In this document: one piece after another, positions 42,201-52,069 of the stretch | Layout: each line of letters starts with the position of its first letter | Position numbering within the stretch: the stretch's first letter is position 1 | Source of the DNA: Ligula intestinalis | Lineage: Eukaryota; Platyhelminthes; Cestoda; Diphyllobothriidea; Diphyllobothriidae | Assembly (NCBI GenBank): GCA_036362985.1 | Contig: JAYGXS010000002.1 | Span: forward strand, 91,108,990 to 91,172,989 | DNA length: 64,000 nt | Direction of reading: 5' to 3' | Translations under genes and position numbers: made by a program | Notes under the pieces: generated by a model | What the model was told of the DNA's origin: nothing | What the model saw: the letters and a program-made list of their open reading frames with translations, nothing else | Databases searched by the model: none

Positions 42201-42526
42201 ACTAAAGCTTCTAATTACACAGTAGTTGTTATCTGACTGGTACTTGGAGTTATCGCAAATGTCAGTACAACTGATAATAACACTTGTGGAATTACGATGA
42301 CTGTCACCGCTACCAGGGAGGTCACCGGTACATGTCACTTGGCTCTTCCCGAACAACGTTTGCGAAAACCCAGTTTTTCTCCCCCACTTTAAAATATACC
42401 TACATTTGTGGTGACAGTCACAACTTTAAGGAATCATTCATAATTGGTTTTCTGTATTAACCTCTGCCTTTGATTGTGTTAGTACGATGCAGGAAACAGG
42501 GTCATAGCTGAAGAATAAAAACTCAC

Positions 42527-42806
42527 AGTTCTTTTGTATTAGCTGGTATCCCGGGGGGAAACTCAGCAAGCGCGGCGTTGGCGCAGTCCACCCTGATCGC
42601 CGGCTCACGGGGCTCAAGGAAAGTCGGTATGGTTGCAGTTAAGGTGATGACGTTACTGACCGAGCGCTGTACCCGATTGGCCAATTCACTGCACACGCAA
42701 TTCTCGGGGCAGCGAATGTCTACGGCTGGTTCCTGATTCTGGGGCATCTGTTGCGGTCCTTCATTCTCAGCCCTACACTTCAGCTGTCGCAGGGAAAAGG
42801 CGCGAT
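42527..42806 (-). CDS. slit: SLIT exon: domain 2 C-cap tail and LRR domain 3 N-cap
   Basis: Acceptor TTTCAAAGCAG before ATCGCGCC (phase 1), with AAAG/CAG as an alternative that adds one codon; donor CT/GTGAGTTTT (phase 2). Encodes DRAFSLRQLKCRAENEGP, then CPENCVC, an insert of about 30 residues (ANRVQRSVSNVITLTATIPT), IRVDCANAALAEFPPGIP and NTKEL. This is an LRRNT with an unusually long loop between its second and third cap cysteines. CPENCVC compares with CPEKCRC of vertebrate domain 3. Confidence 0.9.
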
Positions 42807-42956
42807 CTGCTTTGAAAAGACAAAAAGCCTGATAGTTGGGGAAGACGAAGAACGCGGGTAAATTTATATGGCACTGTTTCGGGTGGACTGGCCCTTATCC
42901 GATCCTTCATGACTCTGCATATGAGCTAAGACCGAAAACACACGTTCGCACACACA

Positions 42957-45834
42957 GTATGTTGAGTGCTGCAAGCAAAAGGCCATAAGTTGCGAATGAC
43001 TGGTAATCACTCCCATGCCTGCCTGTTAATTAGTTTCTTCCTGACCGCTTATATCATGTAGACTCTGTAAAAATTGCTTCCTAAATAGTATGCATTTTTC
43101 TTTTTGATTTTCACTTCCTGCACACATTAAAATACATTTGGGTAAGGAAAACTGCTGGTGGAGCACTGGATCGGTTTGTTTATTTTATTTTATAGAAATT
43201 GCACAAAAATACACTTTCTTGTACTCGGTTAGTAGAAATTTACGCCTGCTTTACATTCTATACTAAAAGAAAGAGTATCTTTTGTTCTGAAAAGAGTGCT
43301 TAAATTGCCGAATAATTTTTTAAATTTACCGACTACTTGATCCGAATTTAAGGTTTCCAAAAACATGCTGTATACACCTCTTTTAAGGAAAACAATGTTT
43401 TCGCATACGGCTTCAGGAACATGTTATACACAGTAGCCACCAAAGACTATGCAACGTTTATTATGAAATTTGGCTGGAAACTTTAGCATATATTTGAAAA
43501 TACTATTGTGATTCATTCAGTTTATTGAATTCTGCGAAAGTCTTTTACTTTAATAAGTCGTCATTTTAGTAAGGTTTATTAAGAGAAATAACCATTGGTT
43601 TTGGGAAAATTGGAAGAAATCTCATATGGAAGGACGTTCCTATGCTATTACGGAAGAGAGAACCAAACTGCACGTTAATAATGATAATATTAAGAATGAA
43701 CTCCAAAAAAAGCAAAATAGGTATAGAAGATATCCCTTCCGAAACTCAAAAAAAGTTTAAACAAAATTATTCAGATTGAAGTGAAACCAAGTGAAAGGAA
43801 CCAAATTTGCTTGCAGTAACATTGAACAATTGTTTTTAAGAAATCATATTGAGCTATTCTGTTAATCTTTGTGCAAAAAATGAAATAAAGGCAGAGCGTT
43901 TGTTTAAAAGCAGCAATAAACTTCAAATGTCTTTCAATAAAAACCAAATGTCTGGCATGTTCTCGCGTTTTAAAGATAAATAAGTGCTTCTTGAATTTAA
44001 TTCGTGAAGAAACATAGTTTTTTGTATACATTACAATCCGCTTTTATTTTATTTAGAAACGGAACAGAGGAAAGAATAATAAGTATTTTGTATAATGGTA
44101 TTGTATATGGCCAGTTTTTTTTATTCGCCAGTATATATCTGAAAGTGGAATTAATCTACTCATGCCAAAGGTAATCTATTATGAAGAGAAAAAGAAATTT
44201 CTTTTATCTTTAGTCAAATTAAATCGTTTATCTTCAGGAAACATAACGAAATTCTCAAAATTCTCAAATTTCATCATGACATTAAGTCGGAAATTTTTAA
44301 AATACGCAGAAGTTCGTCAGCCGAAGATCTAATCAAATCAATTTCTAAGAGGTTGCTTTTTATTAAACGTCTTTTTTATAATCTAAGGAGTAGTAGTTTC
44401 AGAGTTTAACTGCTGACATGATTCACTCTCGACAATGTGGTTTACTGTTTCGAGGCATTTCTGCAAATGAGCAACATAGTCATCATTCTAAGAACTTATA
44501 TCCAAAAACACTTTCTTTCGGTAAATACTCTTTATTTATACCTAATTTTAAAGGTTTTGGTGGAAGCGTCGAACAGATGCAAAATTTATGAATTGATCAA
44601 TGAACATAGAGAAAAGCAGAAAAATGATGACACACTTTTTTCGATGAAATTCAAAAATACTTTACCGGTAAGAACAAAGTTTAAAGAATATTTTGACTAA
44701 CGAAAAATTGTTTCATTGTAAAGAAGGTAGTTGCTTCAAGTTTTCAACGTAACACAATATCTAAATTTATTGTTCTAATTTAGAGCTCTTTTTTACGCCT
44801 CTAGAACCACGGGGTTATCGAGAAAATTTACCTTTCCTTTCCGAACACTTAGTGATTCCTATACTTCTTTTGAGTGTTTAATGTGCTCTTATGCTTTTCA
44901 TGATTATTCCTGTGTTTTCTTAAACACATTGACACTGGCATTGGAGTTATCATCAAACTTAAACAAATTTTGGAAAATTATATGGTCTGTGGAAACCATT
45001 GTAGTTATCATAAAAATTTTGCAATACATTTAGATCTTGCTGGTAGGCAGCACTACTAAACTGCGTGATAAAATATGCTATGAATGAACACCTCACAGTA
45101 GTAAAGTCTCGCGATTAATATTTTATTCTAAAACCGAAGGATACCCTCTTGTAAGTGTATAATTTACAGAAGGTGTAGTTTGTTACCAACCGAGTACAAA
45201 AAACATATTTTCATGCATATTTCCATGAAGTATATTTGAATTTTTACAGACAATTAAAATCCAGGATACAAATGCATATTAATTAAGTAGCCATTTTTAA
45301 AGAATCTACGTTTTGTAAGTGGTCAAAAGGAAGCTCATTAAAGAGCCGGCCTCATGGCATGACTGAAAGGACTTAAGATTTGCCAGCATGACTATGCATG
45401 AATTCCTACTCCTATTCCTACTCTAAACCTTTGTTTTATCTTTCTGAGCAGTTTTTTTTTCTCCTAAACTTTGTTTTGAAAATAGAGGCGTGTTGAACTC
45501 TGTCTCCATTTTCACTGTAAGCGTTATTGCTTTAACTGTCTTTATTTTCCAGTTCACCATTTATTGCAAAGCATCGCCAAATCTTGCCCTGAAAGAACAA
45601 TTTCTGCTGACAGTATTACGAATTTGTACGTTTATATGCGTAAACTGACAAATTCTTCTTTGTTTTTTTAACAAAACTAATTTTATATAAATAGTGCCCT
45701 CATGACGCTAACAAATATAAATTCCAAAAAAATTCTCAATGATAATCAGTATTGTAGCCCTAATTAATATTACTTTGCAAATGATTACCAGTCTTTTGCA
45801 ACTTGCGGCATTTTACTCGCAGCACTCGCCATAC
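42957..45834. mobile_element. Long-TIR DNA element (copy A4) interrupted by element B2
   Basis: The outer ends GTATGTTGAGTGCTGCAA and inverted CAGCACTCGCCATAC match A3. The left arm 42957-43430 and right arm 45060-45834 are inverted copies (for example AGTATGCATTTTTC versus AAATGCATATTAATTAAGTAG; TTTCTTGTACTCGGTTAGTA). The middle is a second element (43431-45060). A small insert near 43152-43195 (GGAGCACTGGATCGGTTTG) carries the PLE-terminus string. Confidence 0.7.
43431..45060 (-). mobile_element. TIR DNA element B2, nested in A4
   Basis: Begins CAGTAGCCACCAAAGACTAT and ends, decayed, in GGTAGGCAGCACTACT. Its inverted sequence matches element B1 at 58846-62783 over several blocks (GCAACCTCTTAGAAATTGAT; ATGAAATTTGAGAATTTTGA; GCCTCGAAACAGTAAACC). 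It preserves the empty site of the LTR retrotransposon inserted in B1. Frames inside are short and unrecognised. Confidence 0.75.
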
Positions 45835-45989
45835 GGGACACGGTGCAGATTACCTACCGACTGACTTTAGCAGATGGACCATAAGCACTTTGTCAAACAG
45901 AAGTTCATTAGTGTCTTACCAGCTGTCAGTCTCTGTTGCCGCAGATTGCGTATGCTGTAACATATGTATGATTACGGCCCGATAGTTGA

Positions 45990-46660
45990 TAATATGCGAA
46001 TTTCAGGAAATAGTTCAGAAGAAGAGAATGCAATCACTGGAACAAGAGTTATATTTTCCAGTCGTTTCGAATTCTATCGTGAATCCTTAATCACAGGTGA
46101 TGGTAACATAATCGATGGGACCTGGCCCTATTTTCAAGTTTTAATGAGGCCGAAACCATCGCAAAAGGAGACAAGCGCGTGAGCCGCGAGCTGCTGTAGT
46201 CATGGTCCTCAGGCGCCTAGTCCATCAACAAGCCCAACGATTTGGCGTTCCCATACAGTATACTGAGATGTTTCCTGAGCAAGAGAATCAGTCACGTGGG
46301 AAGGGCCGGGCGCAGCAGCAACTCTGAGGACAGCGGGCATAATCGTCACGCAAATATCAGGCCCGCATCCGACGCTAACAAGGCAATTGTGGCAATTAAT
46401 GAGTAGAACGCGAAGTGTCAAGCCAGTACCGCACCAAGTAAGACCCAAGCGGTGGCTACGGAAGTGGATACTCATCGCACGCACGCGGATGACCACCATG
46501 AACTATAAATACCGTGCAGCCTGCGCATGTCTCCGCCCTATCTGCGCATGGCTATGACTATGCTACCATCACCTATGATTAGGGATTCCCGACAGAATCC
46601 GAAACATCAGGAAAATAAAACTCTTGTTCCAGTGATCGCCTCCTCTTCTTTTGTATGGCA
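45990..46660 (+). mobile_element. PLE: inverted terminus joined to GIY-YIG remnant and 3' terminus
   Basis: 45990-46108 is a minus-strand PLE terminus (block GCAATCACTGGAACAAGAGT, stem GAATTC/GGATTC). From 46110 the plus strand gives TWPYFQV, the SHGPQAPSPST-like shifted frame and an upstream copy of the 24.0-kb PLE 3' half. It ends in a plus-strand terminus with CCTATGATTAGGGATTCC, GAATCCGAAACATCAGG and the ACTCTTGTTCCAGTGATCGC block. Fully pseudogenised. Confidence 0.7.
46555..46605 (+). ncRNA. Hammerhead variant with A3/U8 core
   Basis: Stem I CCT/AGG, core ATGATTA (C3 to A, G8 to U), stem II GGATTC/GAATCC, GAAACATC. Stem III is ACAU in this copy, a change from ACGU. Confidence 0.55.
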
Positions 46661-47159
46661 CGATATTTTTTTGCCTGCTCAGGAATTTTGCCAACCATAC
46701 GGAACTTGTTTGCTTCGGGGTCGGTGTATGTGCCAATTCCTGATTAAAAAACCCTGACCATGCAAATTTTTTAAAGTTGAACTTCCTTCCAGTTTTTTGT
46801 CTGTCAGATTGTTGTTAACGCAGTGCTTTTAAAGGACACAAAGCGGACACTAGCACAAATTTTCACATGAGATGGGAGGTGGCGCAGTTGAACTACTGAG
46901 GCACAGTTCCTTCTGCATGTTTCCTGCATGACGAATGCTCCTACCACCCTGGAGACTTGATTCCTTTAACTGCTGGGCGTAACCTAAAACCTACTTCCGC
47001 TACTCTTGCTGTTAGACCTACAGGTTTCGCGTACTTATATAACATGCTGCACCCAGAAGTCCGACTTAGTTGCACGCCTCATTTTGTGCCGAGCAATGTG
47101 AACGAGTCTGCTCTTATCCAAGAGAATAAAAGACCACCTCTCGGCATGACTAAGAAAAG

Positions 47160-47400
47160 GTGAAGTTAGAGGCATAAATAGCTCTATTCCGGCGGACGTG
47201 GTTGATTCCAGACATCGCGCGGACCCCAACGAAGCCTTCGGGGTGATCTTTAATGTCCCAACAAACTATCAAAGTCCCTGGGTCAGCGCCTGTTAGCAAC
47301 AACAATAGCGACAGCCCTCAGGTTGATAAGACCGGCAGTGTGTTCACGCAAGAACCTAGTACAAGCTCCGCGTCTTGCGTGGCCGACAGACACTAAGTGG
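47160..47400 (+). mobile_element. GIY-YIG C-terminal fragment, decayed
   Basis: The DNA parallels the copy at 13860 (AACTA/TCAAAGTCCCTGGGTCAGCG; AAGAACCTAGTACAAGCTCC) with one frameshift and several stops. Reads LGQRLLATTIATALRLIRPA then QAPRLAW. Confidence 0.7.
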
Positions 47401-47699
47401 CATGCACTCGTCCGCGCTCTAGTTGACTCTCTCCCCCTCAAACCGGCCTTCGCTTATCGACCCCTGCGTCCAGGACTCACTTGTGCGAAAAGACGAACGA
47501 GTTTTAACTCGTACCCTGTACGGACCCGGCGCGAATTTATCGAAAGCATACGCACGCTCACCGCTTACTCTTCTCAATGTAAACTTGTCAGCTGGGCAGT
47601 AAAACGCAGCATTTAAATGCATAACCTGGTCGGCGAAATGGCTGCAACAGAAGAGGCTTGGAACGCGTTAAGCCCTGTTGGTAACTATGACAGAACTTG

Positions 47700-48442
47700 T
47701 CCTCTGCCCTCCCCCCCCCCCCCACCCCCCGGCACGCATACAGTGACCCGGAATGGGATCACTTTTCCCAACCGGGCCTAATGTGCACAGCCACCGCCAG
47801 GGGCCAGCCTGAGGGTCAGACAAGTAACGGGCAGGCCGAAATGGGTTCGAAAATCCTTGTGTGTGTATGTGTGCACGTGTGTGGTTGTCAAAACACAAGG
47901 TGGTCTGGTTGGTAATGACAAACGCCTGCGCACACATCGTAGCCTCTACTGACGAAAGGCCGCCTGCAATGTGGGTTTTCACGCGCACTTGCGAGCACAA
48001 TGGGTCAACTGCCACCACCGCCACCCTTGCCGCCAACATTGCCACAACAGCTGCCACCAGCGTTTTAGTGGTAGCGGGCAGCAGGAGGGAGAGCCACTCA
48101 ACCCGTTTAGAAATAAAACCCTACTCCCTATTTAGCGGGTCCGCACAGGGGCGGGAAGGGAGAAGCCAGGCGTGTGCATTATTAATCAGTCAAAGTAGCC
48201 GGCACAGGATTTTGAGGGGACCAGCAATGTAAATGTTTCTGGTGGCCCACCCACCCACCCACCCAACAAGCTGGACGTCTGCCTGTGCTGGTGTGTGTGT
48301 GTGTGATTTCGGCGACGGGTCAGAGGCGTTGCCATCGCGACAGGACACCCACGTTGACCAGTGGATGGTGGTCATGCTCGGCCTAGTAAAGCCGGGAGGA
48401 GAGGGAGGCGGAGGGGGGGGGGGGGAGACGCGAGCAACTTAC
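47700..48442. other. GC-rich intron with simple repeats
   Basis: C-run at 47708-47723, CCCA repeats at 48245-48268, GT repeat at 48290-48304, and a G-run at 48412-48425 only about 17 bases inside the donor of the exon at 48443. Open frames on both strands reflect composition only. Confidence 0.6.
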
Positions 48443-48618
48443 CGTCTGTGTTTGGGCACTGCATGGCACTGACGGTCAGATTGCGCACGAAAGTGCCCTC
48501 CAAGGAGGCTGGGCTCCGACAGACGGCCCACTCGTTGTCTCCGGCCTCTCGTCGTTTAAGATAGGCCGGCAGCCATGCCAGATGACAATCGCAGTGCCAG
48601 GGGTTCTTGATGAGATAC
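48443..48618 (-). CDS. slit: SLIT exon: LRR domain 2 C-cap
   Basis: 176 bp. Acceptor TGCTGTACAG before GTATCTCATC (phase 2); donor GACG/GTAAGTTGC (phase 1). Encodes YLIKNPWHCDCHLAWLPAYL, then WAVCRSPASLEGTFV and MQCPNTD: all four LRRCT cysteines. NPWHCDCHLAWL fits the cap of SLIT LRR domains 1 or 2; the order of caps downstream makes it domain 2. Intron 3' of it begins with a poly-G run. Confidence 0.93.
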
Positions 48619-49129
48619 CTGTACAGCAGATGAAACAGGCACAAGTATGTCAGGCTGGGGGGTTAAAAATGCCAGGAATTTCGAAATAGGCAATCAATGT
48701 TCACGTGCGGTTACCTAAAGGGTTACCCAGGGAAAGGAATTTTACATTCCGTATCACGGGCAGCGTCATCGGATCATACAAAATATTTTGATGGCTGCAG
48801 ACAGAGGACGATTATGGCGCACCACAGAAATCATTTAGTGACATATGAACGCGATTTCAATATCGGATAGACATACTTTTATAGCTGTTTCTGTTTCTAA
48901 TTTATTGGAATCAATCCGGCTGTCAGTTAGGGACATATGTGGTTAAAACCGAGGGTGAAATCAAATAAGCGTAGGCTGATTACGGTTCTTCCGATGCAGC
49001 TGATGATGGAACTCTGTGTCTCGCTGAAAGAATGGCTTATATAGCCGCATAAATAGGACAAGGGGATAGGAAGGCCATGCTGACTTAAAACAGGTGGCAT
49101 TCTGATGAATTTCAGGCAGGGTTAATATT

Positions 49130-49330
49130 ACTGTACCTTAGCCCTAAAACTAATCCTAAAACAAAACTACATTTTAACTTTAATCTCGTTACTAGGCCTG
49201 CACCAAATCTGAACCCTACAGTTAACACGAACCCTAGCCTTAACCCTTAACGTAATCCGGACCCCCAAACCCTACACAACCTTAGGCTTAGCGCTAAAAT
49301 TAAACCGAATCCTATCCATAATCCTACTGT
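49130..49330 (+). repeat. Degenerate telomere-like tract
   Basis: About 200 bases of drifted CCCTAA-like units (TTAGCCCTAAAAC, GAACCCTACAG, GAACCCTAGCCTTAACCC, CAAACCCTACAC, CTTAGGCTTAGC). Flanking text differs from the 36.7-kb tract. Confidence 0.45.
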
Positions 49331-51640
49331 GGTAGGTTCCTGTTCCATGTGCCATACTAAGGTTGTCATACAAGTCATCCTTACGAAATGACTAAGTTTC
49401 CCAACGAGCAGTTCTTATTGCCAAAAAAACTCCTAGCCTCACAGCCCCATCTATACTTGAGGCTGCCTTTATTTCCATGTGAATGGCAATAATGAAAAGC
49501 ACAGGTGCCAAGAAGGCTGCAGACGGTGGCTTTATTCCGTCACCGGACAAGGACCCGATAGAAACTGCATTTTTTCCCACTGAGTGACCACAATATTTTG
49601 GCCTATAGAGGATGGGGGAGGAGGGTTTGGTCGTTCCGCATACAAACACGCAGCTCTTATCTGCTCAACCTAGTCTTTCCACCGGATCAGGATATATGTA
49701 AATTGAGATGGATGGATTGAGGCAACGCGAGTCTCCAACCTTCGAATTCACCTTAAACATTAGTTGCCACTGGTTTGTCAACGTCGAAATGTCCGCAGTA
49801 AGCATGACTCGAGGAATGCCAATGGGCAGCTGTAGCTGTTTATTAGTAAATATTTGTGCACAAGACATCGTTGATAGGCTGGCAGCCCATATATTAATAT
49901 AAACAGTTCTTTAACGAATATCATCCATCTCGAGGTTCTTTCGAAATCGCAGCCCTTGTTTGCGTTTTTGGACAAACGAGAATTCGGATCGTTCCTTCTG
50001 TGCTTCACACGCCTGTGTTTAGGGCTACGAGACTAAAGTGCCAATAGGCGTTTCCCACGATTACTTAAAAATACTTAGAGGTATTTGTGAAGCCCAGTCA
50101 GCCTATTGATTTCAAACATATTTAAGAAAGCATTTTAAAGAATAATTTGGAGCTGTCTACCTTGTTTTGGGTTTTAAAATCCCAGAAACTACCTGGAAAA
50201 GGAACCACCATGTGTCTAAGTCGTTAAGCTAAAGACAGTTAATATTGACTCCTGATTAGCTAGCCTGAATATACTTTAACATTTACGAATATACTTTTTT
50301 TCATCTTTCCCACGGACGATCGTCCGAACCACGTGAAACCATAAAGGCATCGGGCACACACAGGGAGATCTTGCAATACTAAATCTCTCCAAATCCTGGC
50401 ACATTGTTACCAAACGTACCTTCACTTCTTTCCCTTGAAGTTCCTTCTAACGGTACTTTAAATTCTCACTTTTAACTAGCTCTTACGCCTTGACTGTTTT
50501 GAAGCACCACCATGGGCGCCGTTGCAAGCGCTGATGGAGGTTGTGATTGCCCTGAGTTGGTAGAAACCCGGCTACTGCGTGCTGCCAGATATTGAGTTTA
50601 TGCTTACTTAAGAGAAGAAGATCTAATATCAGTCTTACAATCTATTAGATAGATAGTTGAAAGCTCATGCTGAAAGATACAGCACTCCAGGGAGATAGGC
50701 GCAAGATAGAGAGGTTGTTGAATTTGAATATCCCAATGTGGCCACATTTAGTTGAATAAAACGAATATCTTCTCAGGCAAGTCTGTTACGAAACTATTGT
50801 TGACACTCCTATCTGGACAAATCCTATGCGAATGTCCCAAATACGGCCGCAAACGGGTGTTTGCAGTCATTGAGTAAAAAGTTCCTTCAAAATAAATCCC
50901 TATAAAACTGCACCCTGAAGGTATTTTAAACTAAATAATCGCTTGGGCCGCAATCCCACGAAAGTCCAATTGACGAGGAATGTAAATGCAAGGCGTGTTC
51001 ATCTAGTCGTACACGGTGGCGTTTTCATAGCCCAGTTTCTAATATGTGGACTTTGCGTGGATCAAAAAGTCACAACTAGGGTCGTAAATAAGGAAATCAC
51101 TATATTTAGAACTGTGTATGCTTTCACCAACTTATTTGTAGCTCATCGATACATCCTCTAATCATATTTTTCAAAACAACGCTGTTTAAGTTGATTTAAG
51201 AGATTTGCGGTCAAATTCTACGTCTCAAACTATATTCACCGGTTGACGTTTTAATAATAAACTGTTAACCATCAATTTCGACAAAAAGTCAGAAGCGCTT
51301 TTTGTAGTTAACATCGTCTCTCTACTTAAAATGATTGACAAAACTCAAAAGTGCACGAGCGTAATTTTCCACCTATTAAGTATTAATATTAACGACGTCA
51401 CTGGGTAGCCATGTAACAAATAAAAATTAGTTTGCACAAAATTGTCAAGAAAAAATTGTGCTTATTGCCCACGTTTCCAGTTTTCATGGAAGGAACACCG
51501 AAAATTTATTTTTAGTTCACTTGACCGATTTACTAGTAGAGCATCACAATCCACTGGGCAGAAGATAGAATTTACAGGAATGCATATTCTCAAACAACAT
51601 TAAGTGGAATTCTACGGGACACTAGAACACTAAAAATATA
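49331..51640. other. Intron region, nothing recognised
   Basis: No supported gene or repeat within the large intron between the exons at 48443 and 58647. Confidence 0.45.
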
Positions 51641-52067
51641 CAGGTTGTCCCTAACATGCATACATGTATTGCATAATTATAAAATTTGTGTTTGTCGTAA
51701 CTGCATCATTAAAAAATGTAAGGATATTTAAAATATCAATTTTTGTTTTTTTCACTGAATGTTCTCAAACTGACGTCCATTTTGATAATGACACTGCTGA
51801 CAGCAAGAAGCAATAGTATCGCACACACCATGAACCAATTCGCTTGGTATTCGGGTGCATTCATGTTCGCTGGCCTCAGCTGCTGTTGCAATAGTCAAAA
51901 TGCAATGAAAAACAGCAAAATGCTACTTTAAGGAACTCAAGATAAGCGAACGAACGTTTTCGATTGATTCATCATCAGGCAATACAGTAATATAAGGGAG
52001 GGTACTTGTAGATATTTTTACATTTTTAAAATAACATATTAAATAGATTATTTTTTGGGACACCCTG
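51641..52067. mobile_element. Mariner-like MITE
   Basis: TA|CAGGTTGTCCC at the left and GGGACACCCTG|TA at the right, 427 bp, with TA target duplication. The termini match the common mariner end CAGGGTGTCCC. No transposase frame. Confidence 0.8.
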
Positions 52068-52069
52068 TA

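Noticed and set aside
47668..48232. Overlapping long frames on both strands in the GC-rich region
   Set aside because: They span C-runs, CCCA and GT repeats; composition alone explains them.
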